Positions 18,097-26,354 of a DNA stretch of 64,000 nucleotides are shown here, in pieces. How positions within the stretch are numbered: position 1 is the first letter of the stretch; every line of letters begins with the position of its first letter. Below the pieces are notes generated by a model. That model saw only the letters and a list, made by a program, of their open reading frames with translations. It had not been told where the DNA came from and made no database searches. The position numbers and the translations under genes are program-made. The stretch lies in contig QZFT01000026.1 in the NCBI GenBank assembly GCA_003600225.1, positions 49,076 to 113,075 on the forward strand, given 5' to 3'. The stretch is from Pseudonocardiaceae bacterium YIM PH 21723. Lineage in GTDB: Bacteria > Actinomycetota > Actinomycetes > Mycobacteriales > Pseudonocardiaceae.

Positions 18097-18108
18097 ACTT
18101 TTTACGAG

Positions 18109-18708
18109 GTGACCACCCGCGAGGAACAGAAGCAGGCCACCAGGGCGCATATCCTGAACAGCGCGACAACGCTGCTGGTCGAACGCGGGTATCGCGCGCT
18201 GAACACCCTCGCCGTCCAGCGGGCCGCCGGACTCAGCCGGGGCACGCTGCTCCATCACTTCCCGACCATCCAGGCGCTCACCGGTGCACTGGTCGGCCAC
18301 CTGGTCGAGCTCAACGAAGCCGTCACCCAGCGCGCGGCGGAGCAACTGGGGCCGGACATCGATCCGGTCGACCGCGCACTACGTGCCCTGCATCTGGCGA
18401 TGACCAGCCCGTCAGCCCAGGCGGAGCAGGAACTCTGGATGGCCGCACGCAGCGACACCGAACTGGTGGGCGTGCTACGCGAGGCGGAACGGGAAGCCGG
18501 GCGGGATCTCCAGCGCGTGGTGGACGACCTGTTCGGCGCGGAGATCGTCGCGCACCCGCGCTACCCGATGATCTGCGACCTGACCATCACCGTGCTGCGG
18601 GGCATCGCGGCGGCCCAGCCGTTGCGGACCTCCTCGCGCGCCGCCGAGCAGACACTGGCCACCTGGGCCGTCACGATCCGGACACTGCTTGCGGCTGCCG
18701 ACTACTGA
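18109..18708 (+). CDS. TetR-family regulator
   Basis: 199 residues. The DNA-binding helix-turn-helix reads ATTLLVERGYRALNTLAVQR, then AAGLSRGTLLHHFPTIQAL. The GTG at 18109 follows a GAGG ribosome site and begins at the family N-terminus; the open frame upstream covers the operator and is not coding. It probably represses the divergent crotonase gene and itself. The ligand is unknown; an acyl-CoA is a reasonable guess given the neighbour. Confidence 0.83.
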   Translation: MTTREEQKQATRAHILNSATTLLVERGYRALNTLAVQRAAGLSRGTLLHHFPTIQALTGALVGHLVELNEAVTQRAAEQLGPDIDPVDRALRALHLAMTSPSAQAEQELWMAARSDTELVGVLREAEREAGRDLQRVVDDLFGAEIVAHPRYPMICDLTITVLRGIAAAQPLRTSSRAAEQTLATWAVTIRTLLAAADY

Positions 18709-19246
18709 CAGCGCCCACCCTGTACGGAGCCAAGGCGCCGGACGGGCGGATTGATCACTCTGTGCATTCGATCAGCTCACACGCTCTTTCGGAGCAACTT
18801 CGCTGGTCCACCATGCCGCATAGTGCTTGCGACTTTCATCCACGCAGGTCAACCGCACCCTTGCCGGGTCAACTTGTTCGCATTCGAGTGAGAACAGTGC
18901 GTTATTGCATCAACAGTAAATGGAAATAGCCATTCGATAGCATCCGATCGAGTGAGTGAACAGTTCTCCGGCGACGCCGGGATTCCCCTTTCCGCAACGC
19001 TTTCAGGTGACTATACGGGGTTTCGAGGCGCTGCTAGCCTCAGCTCCGCAGGCCACAAAAACGTACTATTGCCAGCAACGACGCATGTCCGCAGTCGGAG
19101 GGCGGACATAAAGCGTCGGAGTGAATAGTGCGTCAAATTCCTTAAGGCTGTATTTCCAATACATGTCGTGGCTATCTCGTAATCCAAACAACTCGTAATC
19201 CAGACAATCTGCAATCCCTGCTGGGCAGGACAGGAAGCGGTGCCTC
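18709..19246. other. 538-bp AT-richer non-coding leader of the encapsulin locus
   Basis: No convincing coding frame on either strand. The stretch is visibly richer in A/T than the genes around it. It contains a short hairpin (GTCCGC to GGCGGAC near 19087-19107) and two 16-bp tandem repeats next to the first shell gene. It most likely holds the promoter and control sites of the encapsulin operon, and its length suggests complex regulation or a long untranslated leader. Confidence 0.6.
19176..19207 (+). promoter_or_regulatory. two 16-bp tandem direct repeats upstream of shell gene 1
   Basis: CTCGTAATCCAAACAA (19176-19191) is followed directly by CTCGTAATCCAGACAA (19192-19207), one mismatch, with a weaker third unit (TCTGCAATCC). 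They end 39 bp before the ATG. They may be binding sites for an activator or repressor of the locus; no regulator gene is assigned. Confidence 0.55.
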
Positions 19247-20659
19247 ATGACTGTGACCGATCCCGACCTCGGTGTTGAAAGCGAGCAGCCGCAACTCTCA
19301 CTGAGTACGCAGGCGGCCCGCAATCTCGCGACGACCACCAAGTCCGAACCCCAGATGCAGGGCATCACCTCCCGGTGGCTGCTGAAGCTGCTGCCGTGGG
19401 TGGAGGCCAAGGGTGGCGCGTACCGGGTGAACCGCCGGCTCAGCTACGCGATCGGCGACAACCGGCTCACCTTCACCAACACCGGCGCGGCCATCCGCGT
19501 CATCCCGCAGGAGCTGCAGGAGCTGCCCGCGCTGCGCGGCTTCGACACCGAAGAGGTGCTCAGCGCCCTCGCCGACCGGTGTATCCAGCGTGAATACGGT
19601 GTCGGCGACGTCATCGTGGAGTTCGGCCACCAGGCCGAGAAGGTCTACCTGATCGCGCACGGCAAGATCCACAAGGTCGGCCTCGGCGAGTACGGCGACG
19701 CCACGGTGCGTGGCACGCTGGCCGACGGCGACTACTTCGGCGACCCGGTCCTGGTCGACGAGCAGGTGATCTGGGAGCACACCTTCAAGGCCGCCACCCC
19801 GGCCACCGTGCTGGAGCTCGCCCGGCAGGACTTCGAGCGGATCGTCGACCAGGACGACAGCCTGCGCGCGCACGTGGAGGCATTCCGTGCCTCCCCACGA
19901 CTGGCGCAGAACGAATCCGGTGAAGCGATGATCAACGTCGCTTCCGGTCACGCCGGTGAGGCTCAGCTGCCCGGTACGTTCGCCGACTACGACCCCTCGC
20001 CGCGGGAATACGAACTGTCGGTCGCGCAGACGGTTCTGCAGGTACACAGCCGGGTCGCGGATCTGTACAACAATCCGATGAACCAGGTCGAGCAACAGTT
20101 GCGGCTCACCATTGAGGCACTTCGGGAACGCCAGGAATACGAAATGGTGAACAACACCGATTTCGGATTGCTGCACAATGCGGATTTGAAGCAGCGGATT
20201 CCCACCCATTCCGGTCCGCCCACCCCGGATGACTTGGACGATTTGCTGGACACGGTGTGGAAGGACCCGGCCTTCATTCTGGCGCACCCCAAGGCGATCG
20301 TCGCCTTCGCCCGCCAGTGCAACAAGGTCGGCATCTACCCGGACACCGTCGACTTCAACGGGCACCACGTGCCCGCCTGGCGCGGTGTTCCGCTGCTGCC
20401 GTGCAACAAGCTGCCGATCTCGGAGACCAAGACCACCTCGATGCTGGTCATGCGTACCGGCGAGGAAGCCCAGGGCGTCATCGGCCTGCGGCAGACCGGC
20501 ATCCCGGACGAGTACGAGCCCGGCCTGAACGTGCGGTTCATGGGCGTCAACGACCAGGCGGTCATCAAGTACCTGGTCTCCACGTACTACTCCGCCGCGG
20601 TCCTGGTGCCCGACGCGCTCGGCATCCTGGAGAACGTCGAACTCGGCAGGCACGACTAA
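19247..20659 (+). CDS. family 2B encapsulin shell protein, paralogue 1
   Basis: 470 residues. The layout matches family 2B encapsulins, in which an HK97-type capsid protomer carries a cyclic-nucleotide-binding-like domain inserted in its E-loop. Here the inserted domain lies at about residues 95-215 ([20 protein letters not shown], then [12 protein letters not shown]). The rest is capsid-like ([20 protein letters not shown], then [20 protein letters not shown]). The inserted domain lacks the canonical Gly-Glu...Arg-Ala phosphate cassette, so nucleotide binding is doubtful. It is the first gene of the locus, followed after 27 bp by the cyclase. Older annotation as a Crp-type regulator would be wrong. 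Confidence 0.9.
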   Translation: MTVTDPDLGVESEQPQLSLSTQAARNLATTTKSEPQMQGITSRWLLKLLPWVEAKGGAYRVNRRLSYAIGDNRLTFTNTGAAIRVIPQELQELPALRGFDTEEVLSALADRCIQREYGVGDVIVEFGHQAEKVYLIAHGKIHKVGLGEYGDATVRGTLADGDYFGDPVLVDEQVIWEHTFKAATPATVLELARQDFERIVDQDDSLRAHVEAFRASPRLAQNESGEAMINVASGHAGEAQLPGTFADYDPSPREYELSVAQTVLQVHSRVADLYNNPMNQVEQQLRLTIEALRERQEYEMVNNTDFGLLHNADLKQRIPTHSGPPTPDDLDDLLDTVWKDPAFILAHPKAIVAFARQCNKVGIYPDTVDFNGHHVPAWRGVPLLPCNKLPISETKTTSMLVMRTGEEAQGVIGLRQTGIPDEYEPGLNVRFMGVNDQAVIKYLVSTYYSAAVLVPDALGILENVELGRHD

Positions 20660-20686
20660 TCCCCACATGGAGGTGAGGCCAGGACC

Positions 20687-21805
20687 ATGAGCAAGCCGCA
20701 GCCGTACGAGTTGCCTGAGTTCTACCTTCCGCATCCGGCGCGACTGAACCCGCATCTGGAGGCGACCCGGGTACACACGAAGGCCTGGGCCTACGAGATG
20801 GACATGATCGACACTCCCGCCTTCGAGGGCGGGCCGCCGGTGATGTCCGAGCGGGCCTTCGACACGTTCGACTACGGCGGGCTCGTGGCCTGGACCCACC
20901 CCGACGCGAGCAAGGAGGAGCTGGACCTCCTCGCCGACTGGTATGTGTGGGTGTTCTGGTTCGACGACCACTTCCTGGACACCTTCAAGCACACCGGTGA
21001 CATGGCCGGGGCCAAGGAGTACCTGGCCCGGCTGCACAGGTTCATGCCGGTGGACGGCGTGGACTCGGGCCTGGAGATCACCAACGCCACCGAGAAGGGC
21101 CTGGCCGATCTGTGGGTCCGCACGGTGCCCGCCATGTCCGGGGAGTGGCGCAAGCGGTTCATCGCCAACACCATCGACCTGTTCGACGAGTCGCTGTGGG
21201 AACTGGCCAACCGCGAATCGGGCCGGTTGGCCAACCCGATCACCTACGTGCTCCAGCGGCGCAAGGTCGGCGGCGCGCCCTGGTCGGCGAACCTGGTCGA
21301 GCACGCCATCGAGGCCGAGTGGCCGCTGAAGGTGGCGCACACCCGGCCGCTCCAGGTCCTGTCGGACACCTTCTCCGACGGCGTGCACATGCTCAACGAC
21401 CTGTTCAGCTACCAGCGGGAGATCGAGACCGAGGGCGAGATCAACAACGCCGTGCACGTGATGTCCGAGTACTTCGGCCTCCCGCTCCAGAAGGCGGCTG
21501 ACCTGGTCAACGACATCCGCACCTCCCGGCTCAAGCAGTTCGAGAACACCGTGTTCACCGAACTCCCGGCGCTGTTCGCCGAGTACGCGCTCACCCCGCA
21601 GGAGCAGGCCAAGATCGCGCTGTACGCCTCCGCGTTGCAGGACTGGCAGGTGGGCGGGCACGAGTGGCACATGAACGCCTCCCGATACATGAACCAGAAG
21701 CGTGGCGCCACCCCGCCGATCACCACCACCGGCTCCGGCATCGGCGGGCTGGGCACCGCCGCGGCGAACATCCGCAAGATCTTCGGTCTGGAGGCGGTCG
21801 CGTGA
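20687..21805 (+). CDS. terpene cyclase, germacradienol/geosmin synthase N-domain-like; probable encapsulin cargo
   Basis: 372 residues of the class I terpene synthase fold. The N-terminus (LPEFYLPHPARLNPHLEATR) matches the start of the germacradienol half of geosmin synthase. The Asp-rich metal motif is intact as DDHFLD (residues 93-98), as is the NSE triad NDLFSYQRE (N237, S241, E245). Unlike geosmin synthase it stops after one domain, and the next gene encodes a relic-like second domain. The likely substrate is farnesyl or geranyl diphosphate; the product cannot be read from sequence. It lies between two encapsulin shell genes, a known setting for encapsulated terpene cyclases. The C-terminal tail has the family motif GLGTAA. 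Confidence 0.88.
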   Translation: MSKPQPYELPEFYLPHPARLNPHLEATRVHTKAWAYEMDMIDTPAFEGGPPVMSERAFDTFDYGGLVAWTHPDASKEELDLLADWYVWVFWFDDHFLDTFKHTGDMAGAKEYLARLHRFMPVDGVDSGLEITNATEKGLADLWVRTVPAMSGEWRKRFIANTIDLFDESLWELANRESGRLANPITYVLQRRKVGGAPWSANLVEHAIEAEWPLKVAHTRPLQVLSDTFSDGVHMLNDLFSYQREIETEGEINNAVHVMSEYFGLPLQKAADLVNDIRTSRLKQFENTVFTELPALFAEYALTPQEQAKIALYASALQDWQVGGHEWHMNASRYMNQKRGATPPITTTGSGIGGLGTAAANIRKIFGLEAVA

Positions 21806-22809
21806 GCCAGGCCAATCAGCACCTGGATCGGCTCCGGGAGCACTCGCTGGAGTTCGCCCGGCGCAGCGGAATGCTCGACCTGCCCCACGTGTGGGACGAA
21901 CAGGCATTCCGCGACTTCGACCCCGCGTTGTGGTCCGCGCTCACTCATCCCAGGGCGAGCTGGAATGAACTCGTGCGGCTCAACGATCTGCACCTGACCC
22001 TCTGGTATGCCCTGGCCTACGTGCAGAGCACCTTCAAGCCGAGTGGGGATCTGGCCGGGACCAAGGCCTTCACCCGGGGCCTGGCCGACTTCCTCATCAC
22101 AGAACCCGTGCTGCCGCGGCCGCCGGTCAACCCGGCCGAGCGAGGGCTGGCGGAGGCCTGGCAGAACCTGCTGCCGTGCGTGGCGTCCGACCAGCTGAGC
22201 CGGCTGCGGACCGGGGTACTGCAGTTCACCGACTCCGCAGTGCGCGAGGTGGCCAACCTGGCGCAGGACCGTATCCCGGACCCGGTGGACCACGTGGAGA
22301 ACCTGCGGCACAAGGTCGGCCTGATCCTGGCTCCGGAATTGCTGCTGTTCAGCCTGGGTAACCGGGTGCCCTCGGAGGTCATGCGGACCCGCGAGATGGT
22401 CGCGGTACTGGATGCCTGGACCGACGTGGCCGGGCTGAACTACGACCTCGCGATGTATCCCGGACCGGACGCGGTCAACAACTCCGTGGTGGTCAACCGC
22501 GAGTTCCTCGGCATCTCCACCGAGGAGGCGATCGCCCTGGTACGGCGGCTGCACGGCTCGCAGCTGGACGAGTTCGAGCACTCGCTGGGTCAACTGCCCG
22601 TGCTGTTCGACGACCTCCGGCTCGCCGAGCAGGAGCGAGCCGCGACGCTGATCTTCGCCGACGGCCTGCGCGACTGGCTGGCCGGAGACGCCGGCTGGGA
22701 GGCGGGCAGGCACAACCAACAGCAGACAACGTTGTCCACCGTTCCGGCCGGCCCGACCGGGTTAGGCACCACCGGTTTCCGGATTCCGGCGGTGAGCGCG
22801 CTGACCTAG
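21802..22809 (+). CDS. degenerate terpene-cyclase homologue lacking metal motifs
   Basis: 335 residues, starting at a GTG inside the stop region of the cyclase (GTGA overlap). It aligns by eye with the C-terminal half of geosmin synthase: HSLEFARRSGMLD at the start, EVANLAQDRIPDPVDHVENL in the middle and QLDEFEHSLGQLPVLFDD later, ending with GPTGLGTTG. The Asp-rich motif expected at about residues 71-77 is replaced by AYVQST. At the NSE position (about 210-221) only the first Asn remains; Ser and Glu are gone. The frame is intact, so it is probably a maintained non-catalytic partner or cargo adaptor rather than a pseudogene. Confidence 0.8.
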   Translation: MSQANQHLDRLREHSLEFARRSGMLDLPHVWDEQAFRDFDPALWSALTHPRASWNELVRLNDLHLTLWYALAYVQSTFKPSGDLAGTKAFTRGLADFLITEPVLPRPPVNPAERGLAEAWQNLLPCVASDQLSRLRTGVLQFTDSAVREVANLAQDRIPDPVDHVENLRHKVGLILAPELLLFSLGNRVPSEVMRTREMVAVLDAWTDVAGLNYDLAMYPGPDAVNNSVVVNREFLGISTEEAIALVRRLHGSQLDEFEHSLGQLPVLFDDLRLAEQERAATLIFADGLRDWLAGDAGWEAGRHNQQQTTLSTVPAGPTGLGTTGFRIPAVSALT

Positions 22810-22879
22810 CACCACAGATCCACGCCCGACGAATCCCCACGAACTTTCCCAGTAACACTTGCGATAGGTGGTGTTGGCA

Positions 22880-24289
22880 GTGACCGTTACCGATCCCCGT
22901 GGCGCCGCAGCCGAGGAGCAGGAGAACCCGCAACTCTCGCTGAGTACCGCGGCCGCGCGGAACCTGGCGTCGACGACCAAGTCCGAGCCGCAGATGCAGG
23001 GCATCTCGCCCCGCTGGCTGCTCAAGACCCTGCCGTGGGTGGACGTCAAGGGTGGCACCTACCGGGTCAACCGGCGCCTGTCCTACACCGTCGGCGACGG
23101 CCGGGTCACCTTCACCAACGTCGGCAACCAGGTCCGGGTCATCCCGGCCGAGCTCGGTGAACTGCCGGTCTTCCGGGACCTGGAGGACGAGGAGATCCTC
23201 AACGCGCTGGCCGACAAGTTCGAGCAGCGCGAGTACGAGCCCGGCGAGAACATCGTCACCGAGGGCGGCGACGCCGACAAGATGGTGCTCATCGCGCACG
23301 GCAAGGTGAACAAGATCGGCGCGGGCAAGTACGGCGACCGCACCGTGCTGGACACCCTCGCCGACGGCGACTACTTCACCTACGAGGCGGTCCTGGAGTC
23401 GGACGACTACTGGGAATACACCGTCACCGCGATCACCCCGACCATCGCGCTGGAGCTGCGCCAGGACGCCTTCGAGGACCTGGTCAACCGCTCCGAGGGC
23501 CTGCGCAACCACCTGGAGAACTTCCGCACCACCCCGACCAAAGCGGCCGACAAGTCCGGTGAGGCGGAGGTCAAGATCTCCTCCGGTCACCTGGGCGAGT
23601 TCGTGCTGCCGGGCACGTTCGTGGACTACGAGCTGGCGCCGCGCGAGTACGAGCTGTCCGTCGGTCAGACCGTGCTGCAGGTGCATACCCGGGTCGCGGA
23701 CCTGTTCAACCAGCCGTACAACCAGACCGAGCAGCAGTTGCGGCTCACCATCCAGGCGCTCAAGGAGCGTCAGGAGTACGACCTGGTCAACAACCCGGAC
23801 TTCGGGTTGATCCCGAACGCCGACATCAAGCAGCGCATCCAGACCGGAAAGGGCCCGATCACGCCGGACGACATGGACGAGCTGCTCGGCCGCAGGCGCA
23901 AGACCCAGTACTTCCTGGCGCACCCCAAGACGATCTCCGCCTTCGGCCGCGAGTGCTCGAAGCGGGGCATCTACCGGCCCAACGTGGAGTGCATGGGCCG
24001 CAGCGTGCAGTCCTGGCGCGGCGTGCCGCTGCTGCCGTGCGACAAGATCCCGATCACCGACTCCGGCGTCACCAAGGTTCTGGCGATGCGCACGGGGGAG
24101 AAGGACCAGGGTGTCGTCGGCCTGTTCCAGACCGGGCTGGCCGACGAGGTCGAGCCGGGCATCAACGTGCGGTTCATGGGCATCAACGACCAGGCCGTCA
24201 TCCAGTACCTGGTCAGCACGTACTACTCCGCCGCGATCCTGGTTCCCGACGCGCTGGGCGTGCTGGAGAACATCCAGCTCGGCCGGTGA
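22880..24289 (+). CDS. family 2B encapsulin shell protein, paralogue 2
   Basis: 469 residues from the GTG at 22880, chosen because AGGTGG lies 8 bp upstream and the N-terminus (MTVTDP) then equals that of shell 1; in-frame alternatives are 22868, 22871 and 22874. The two shells share long conserved blocks ([10 protein letters not shown] near residue 40, [20 protein letters not shown] near the end) and the same inserted cyclic-nucleotide-binding-like domain. That domain again lacks the canonical phosphate-binding arginine. Surface loops differ. Two-shell family 2B loci are thought to form mixed capsids; that is inference here. Confidence 0.9.
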   Translation: MTVTDPRGAAAEEQENPQLSLSTAAARNLASTTKSEPQMQGISPRWLLKTLPWVDVKGGTYRVNRRLSYTVGDGRVTFTNVGNQVRVIPAELGELPVFRDLEDEEILNALADKFEQREYEPGENIVTEGGDADKMVLIAHGKVNKIGAGKYGDRTVLDTLADGDYFTYEAVLESDDYWEYTVTAITPTIALELRQDAFEDLVNRSEGLRNHLENFRTTPTKAADKSGEAEVKISSGHLGEFVLPGTFVDYELAPREYELSVGQTVLQVHTRVADLFNQPYNQTEQQLRLTIQALKERQEYDLVNNPDFGLIPNADIKQRIQTGKGPITPDDMDELLGRRRKTQYFLAHPKTISAFGRECSKRGIYRPNVECMGRSVQSWRGVPLLPCDKIPITDSGVTKVLAMRTGEKDQGVVGLFQTGLADEVEPGINVRFMGINDQAVIQYLVSTYYSAAILVPDALGVLENIQLGR

Positions 24290-24313
24290 GATCGGTCGGT
24301 GAGAGGAGCCCTC

Positions 24314-25366
24314 ATGTCAGCTACCGATGAGAGGTCGGCGCCACCCGTCCGGCCCGCCAAGGAGGTGCTCTCGGCCGCCCGCCAGATGATCGATCCGGCG
24401 TTACGGGCGGCCGTGGACACCTTGCCCACCTCGATGCGGCGCATCGCGGGTTACCACTTCGGGTGGTGGGACGAGCGGGAGCAACCGGTCAGCGTCGATC
24501 CGGGAAAGGCGTTGCGGCCGGCGTTATCGCTCCTGGCCGCCGAGGTGGTCGGCGGAACGCAGGAGGTCGCGGTACCGGTGGCCGTCGCCACGGAACTGGT
24601 GCACAACTTCTCGTTGCTGCACGACGACGTGATGGACGGCGACGTCACCCGCAGGCACCGGGCGACCGCGTGGACGGTGTTCGGCCGCGGTGCGGCCATC
24701 CTGGCCGGTGACTCACTGCTGACGCTGGCCTTCGACGTGGTCGGGGCCACCGGGCACCCGGCCGCGAACGAGGTGATGCGGGCGATCGGCGGTGCGGTCC
24801 AGGACTTGGTCCACGGGCAGAGCTGCGACCTGGACTTCCAGGCGCGTACCGATGTCGGGCTGACCGAGTGCCTGAAGATGGCCGCGGGAAAGACCGGTGC
24901 CCTGCTGGGTGCCAGCTGCGCCATCGGCGGGTTGTTCGGTGGCGGCGGTTCCGACCAGGTGCTGCACCTGCGGGAGTTCGGCGAGCGGATCGGCATCGCG
25001 TTCCAGCTCACCGACGATCTGCTGGGCATCTGGGGAGATCCGGAGGTCACCGGGAAGCCGGTGCACTCGGATCTCGCCAACCGGAAGAAGTCGCTGCCGG
25101 TGGTGGCCGCCCTGGGCGCTGCTTCACCGGCTGCCCAGCGGCTCGCCGAGGTGTACCTGCGGGACGAGCCGTTGCGGGCGGAGGAGTTGGCGGAGGTGGC
25201 CCAGTTGATCGAGGAGGCGGGCGGCCGGGCCTGGGCCCAGCGGCACGCCACCGAGCTGCTGGAAACGGCCCTTGGTCATCTGCACGCCGCCGCGGCGACG
25301 GTGGACTCGCGGGCGGTCGCCGAGCTGCGGGTGCTCGCCGACCTGGCCAGCCGCCGGGCCTACTAG
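24314..25366 (+). CDS. polyprenyl diphosphate synthase, probable encapsulin-associated
   Basis: 350 residues of the trans-isoprenyl diphosphate synthase family. The first Asp-rich motif is HDDVMDGD (about 103-110) and the second is FQLTDDLLGIWGD (about 235-247). A Phe five residues before the first motif suggests a short product (GPP or FPP) by the usual chain-length rule. It starts at ATG 24314 behind GAGAGGAG, 24 bp after shell 2. Together the locus can make an allylic diphosphate and cyclise it, possibly within a protein shell. No GPP methyltransferase is present. Confidence 0.9.
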   Translation: MSATDERSAPPVRPAKEVLSAARQMIDPALRAAVDTLPTSMRRIAGYHFGWWDEREQPVSVDPGKALRPALSLLAAEVVGGTQEVAVPVAVATELVHNFSLLHDDVMDGDVTRRHRATAWTVFGRGAAILAGDSLLTLAFDVVGATGHPAANEVMRAIGGAVQDLVHGQSCDLDFQARTDVGLTECLKMAAGKTGALLGASCAIGGLFGGGGSDQVLHLREFGERIGIAFQLTDDLLGIWGDPEVTGKPVHSDLANRKKSLPVVAALGAASPAAQRLAEVYLRDEPLRAEELAEVAQLIEEAGGRAWAQRHATELLETALGHLHAAAATVDSRAVAELRVLADLASRRAY

Positions 25367-25386
25367 GGCTGCAAGTGAGGGAAAGA

Positions 25387-25423
25387 GGCCCCTCGGATCC
25401 GTGTTAAGCGGATCCGAGGGGCC
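25387..25423. terminator. 15-bp-arm hairpin terminator of the encapsulin operon
   Basis: GGCCCCTCGGATCCG, a 7-nt TGTTAAG loop, then the exact complement. It begins 21 bp after the last stop of the operon. Confidence 0.8.
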
Positions 25424-25446
25424 GTTTCCGTGTTAAGGCCGAGGGA

Positions 25447-25493
25447 GCAAATACTATAGAAAGTGCAAAGGGCGCACTTTCTATAGTATTTGC
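25447..25493. terminator. 20-bp-arm hairpin (ACTTTCTATAG family), copy 1
   Basis: Perfect 20-bp arms (left GCAAATACTATAGAAAGTGC) around a 7-nt loop, unusually A/T-rich for this genome. It lies between convergent genes and 9 bp from the stop of the DUF4239 gene, so it may stop transcription both ways. The block ACTTTCTATAG recurs in the hairpin at 57648-57714. Confidence 0.78.
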
Positions 25494-25501
25494 GCAATCA
25501 C

Positions 25502-26266
25502 TTATCGGGTGAGCCGGTCAATGGCCGCGTCGAATGCGTCGGGTCCCACTTCGGCACCGCCGGTATAGGGGTCCTGAAGCTGATAGATGGCGAACAGCAT
25601 CAGCGTGATGGTCGCGGCGAGCGAGGCCACGATGAACACGTGTGTCCGGGTCTTCGTGCCACCGAACACGTACGGGAACGTGACGGAGAGTACCGCACCG
25701 ACGATGAGGGCGATCCACACCACCGTGCTGACCCCGTTGCCGTTGGCGGCGTCGAGGCGGTCCTGACGGGCCTCGTACAGCGCCTTGAGCGAGGTGTTGG
25801 CGTCATCGAGGCGCTGCTTCTGCGCGTCGTTCTCCGGGGTGACCGCGGCGATGGACTTGTGCAAGGCGTCCAGCTGCTTGTCGCCATCGCTGGAAACCTG
25901 CTGGTCAGCGTGCATCTGAGGCCACTCGACATCCCGCACGGTGTCGCCGTAGTCCTTGGCCACCTTGTGGATCTGCGACCTGGCCGGCTCGGGCAGCGAG
26001 TCGGCCGCCCAGGACACCGCGACGAGGGCGTTGGCCTCGGTCTTGGCACCGGTCTCCGCGGAGCTGACGCCGTCGAACAGGGAGATCAACACGAAGGCCA
26101 GCAGCACGGCCTGCAGGCCGCCAACGATGGTGAACACATGCCCGGCGGCTTCGTTGTTACTGACCCTGCCTTCGGCCTCCTGATAGCGCCTGGCCAGCAC
26201 GGCGACGACACCGGTGACGACCGCCGCGCCGAGCATCCAGAGTGCACCGGACACATAGATGTTCAT
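25502..26266 (-). CDS. DUF4239 (bestrophin-like) membrane protein
   Basis: 254 residues. Two hydrophobic segments lie near the N-terminus (WMLGAAVVTGVVAVLA and IVGGLQAVLLAFVLISLF) and two near the C-terminus (VVWIALIVGAVLSVTFPYVF and HVFIVASLAATITLMLFAIY), separated by a charged helical region. This is the DUF4239 pattern, widespread in actinobacteria and described as distantly bestrophin-like; function is unknown. It is convergent with the encapsulin operon. Confidence 0.8.
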   Translation of the reverse strand: MNIYVSGALWMLGAAVVTGVVAVLARRYQEAEGRVSNNEAAGHVFTIVGGLQAVLLAFVLISLFDGVSSAETGAKTEANALVAVSWAADSLPEPARSQIHKVAKDYGDTVRDVEWPQMHADQQVSSDGDKQLDALHKSIAAVTPENDAQKQRLDDANTSLKALYEARQDRLDAANGNGVSTVVWIALIVGAVLSVTFPYVFGGTKTRTHVFIVASLAATITLMLFAIYQLQDPYTGGAEVGPDAFDAAIDRLTR

Positions 26267-26354
26267 TTACCATCCTCTCTGGTTAATAATGAGAACACGG
26301 TCTACCGTGAAGATACAGTCAGCAGATTCGACATAGCTGAGGAATCGGTGCGCA

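Noticed and set aside
19247..20659. Annotation of the shell protein as a Crp/Fnr transcription factor
   Set aside because: There is no helix-turn-helix after the cyclic-nucleotide-like domain; the rest is capsid-like and the locus fits family 2B encapsulins.
19298..21907. An 869-residue open frame on the minus strand across the first shell and cyclase genes
   Set aside because: It is the third-codon shadow of two clear plus-strand genes, with biased composition and no recognisable domain.
20687..25366. 2-methylisoborneol biosynthesis
   Set aside because: The required GPP methyltransferase is absent, and the cyclase N-terminus resembles germacradienol/geosmin synthase instead.
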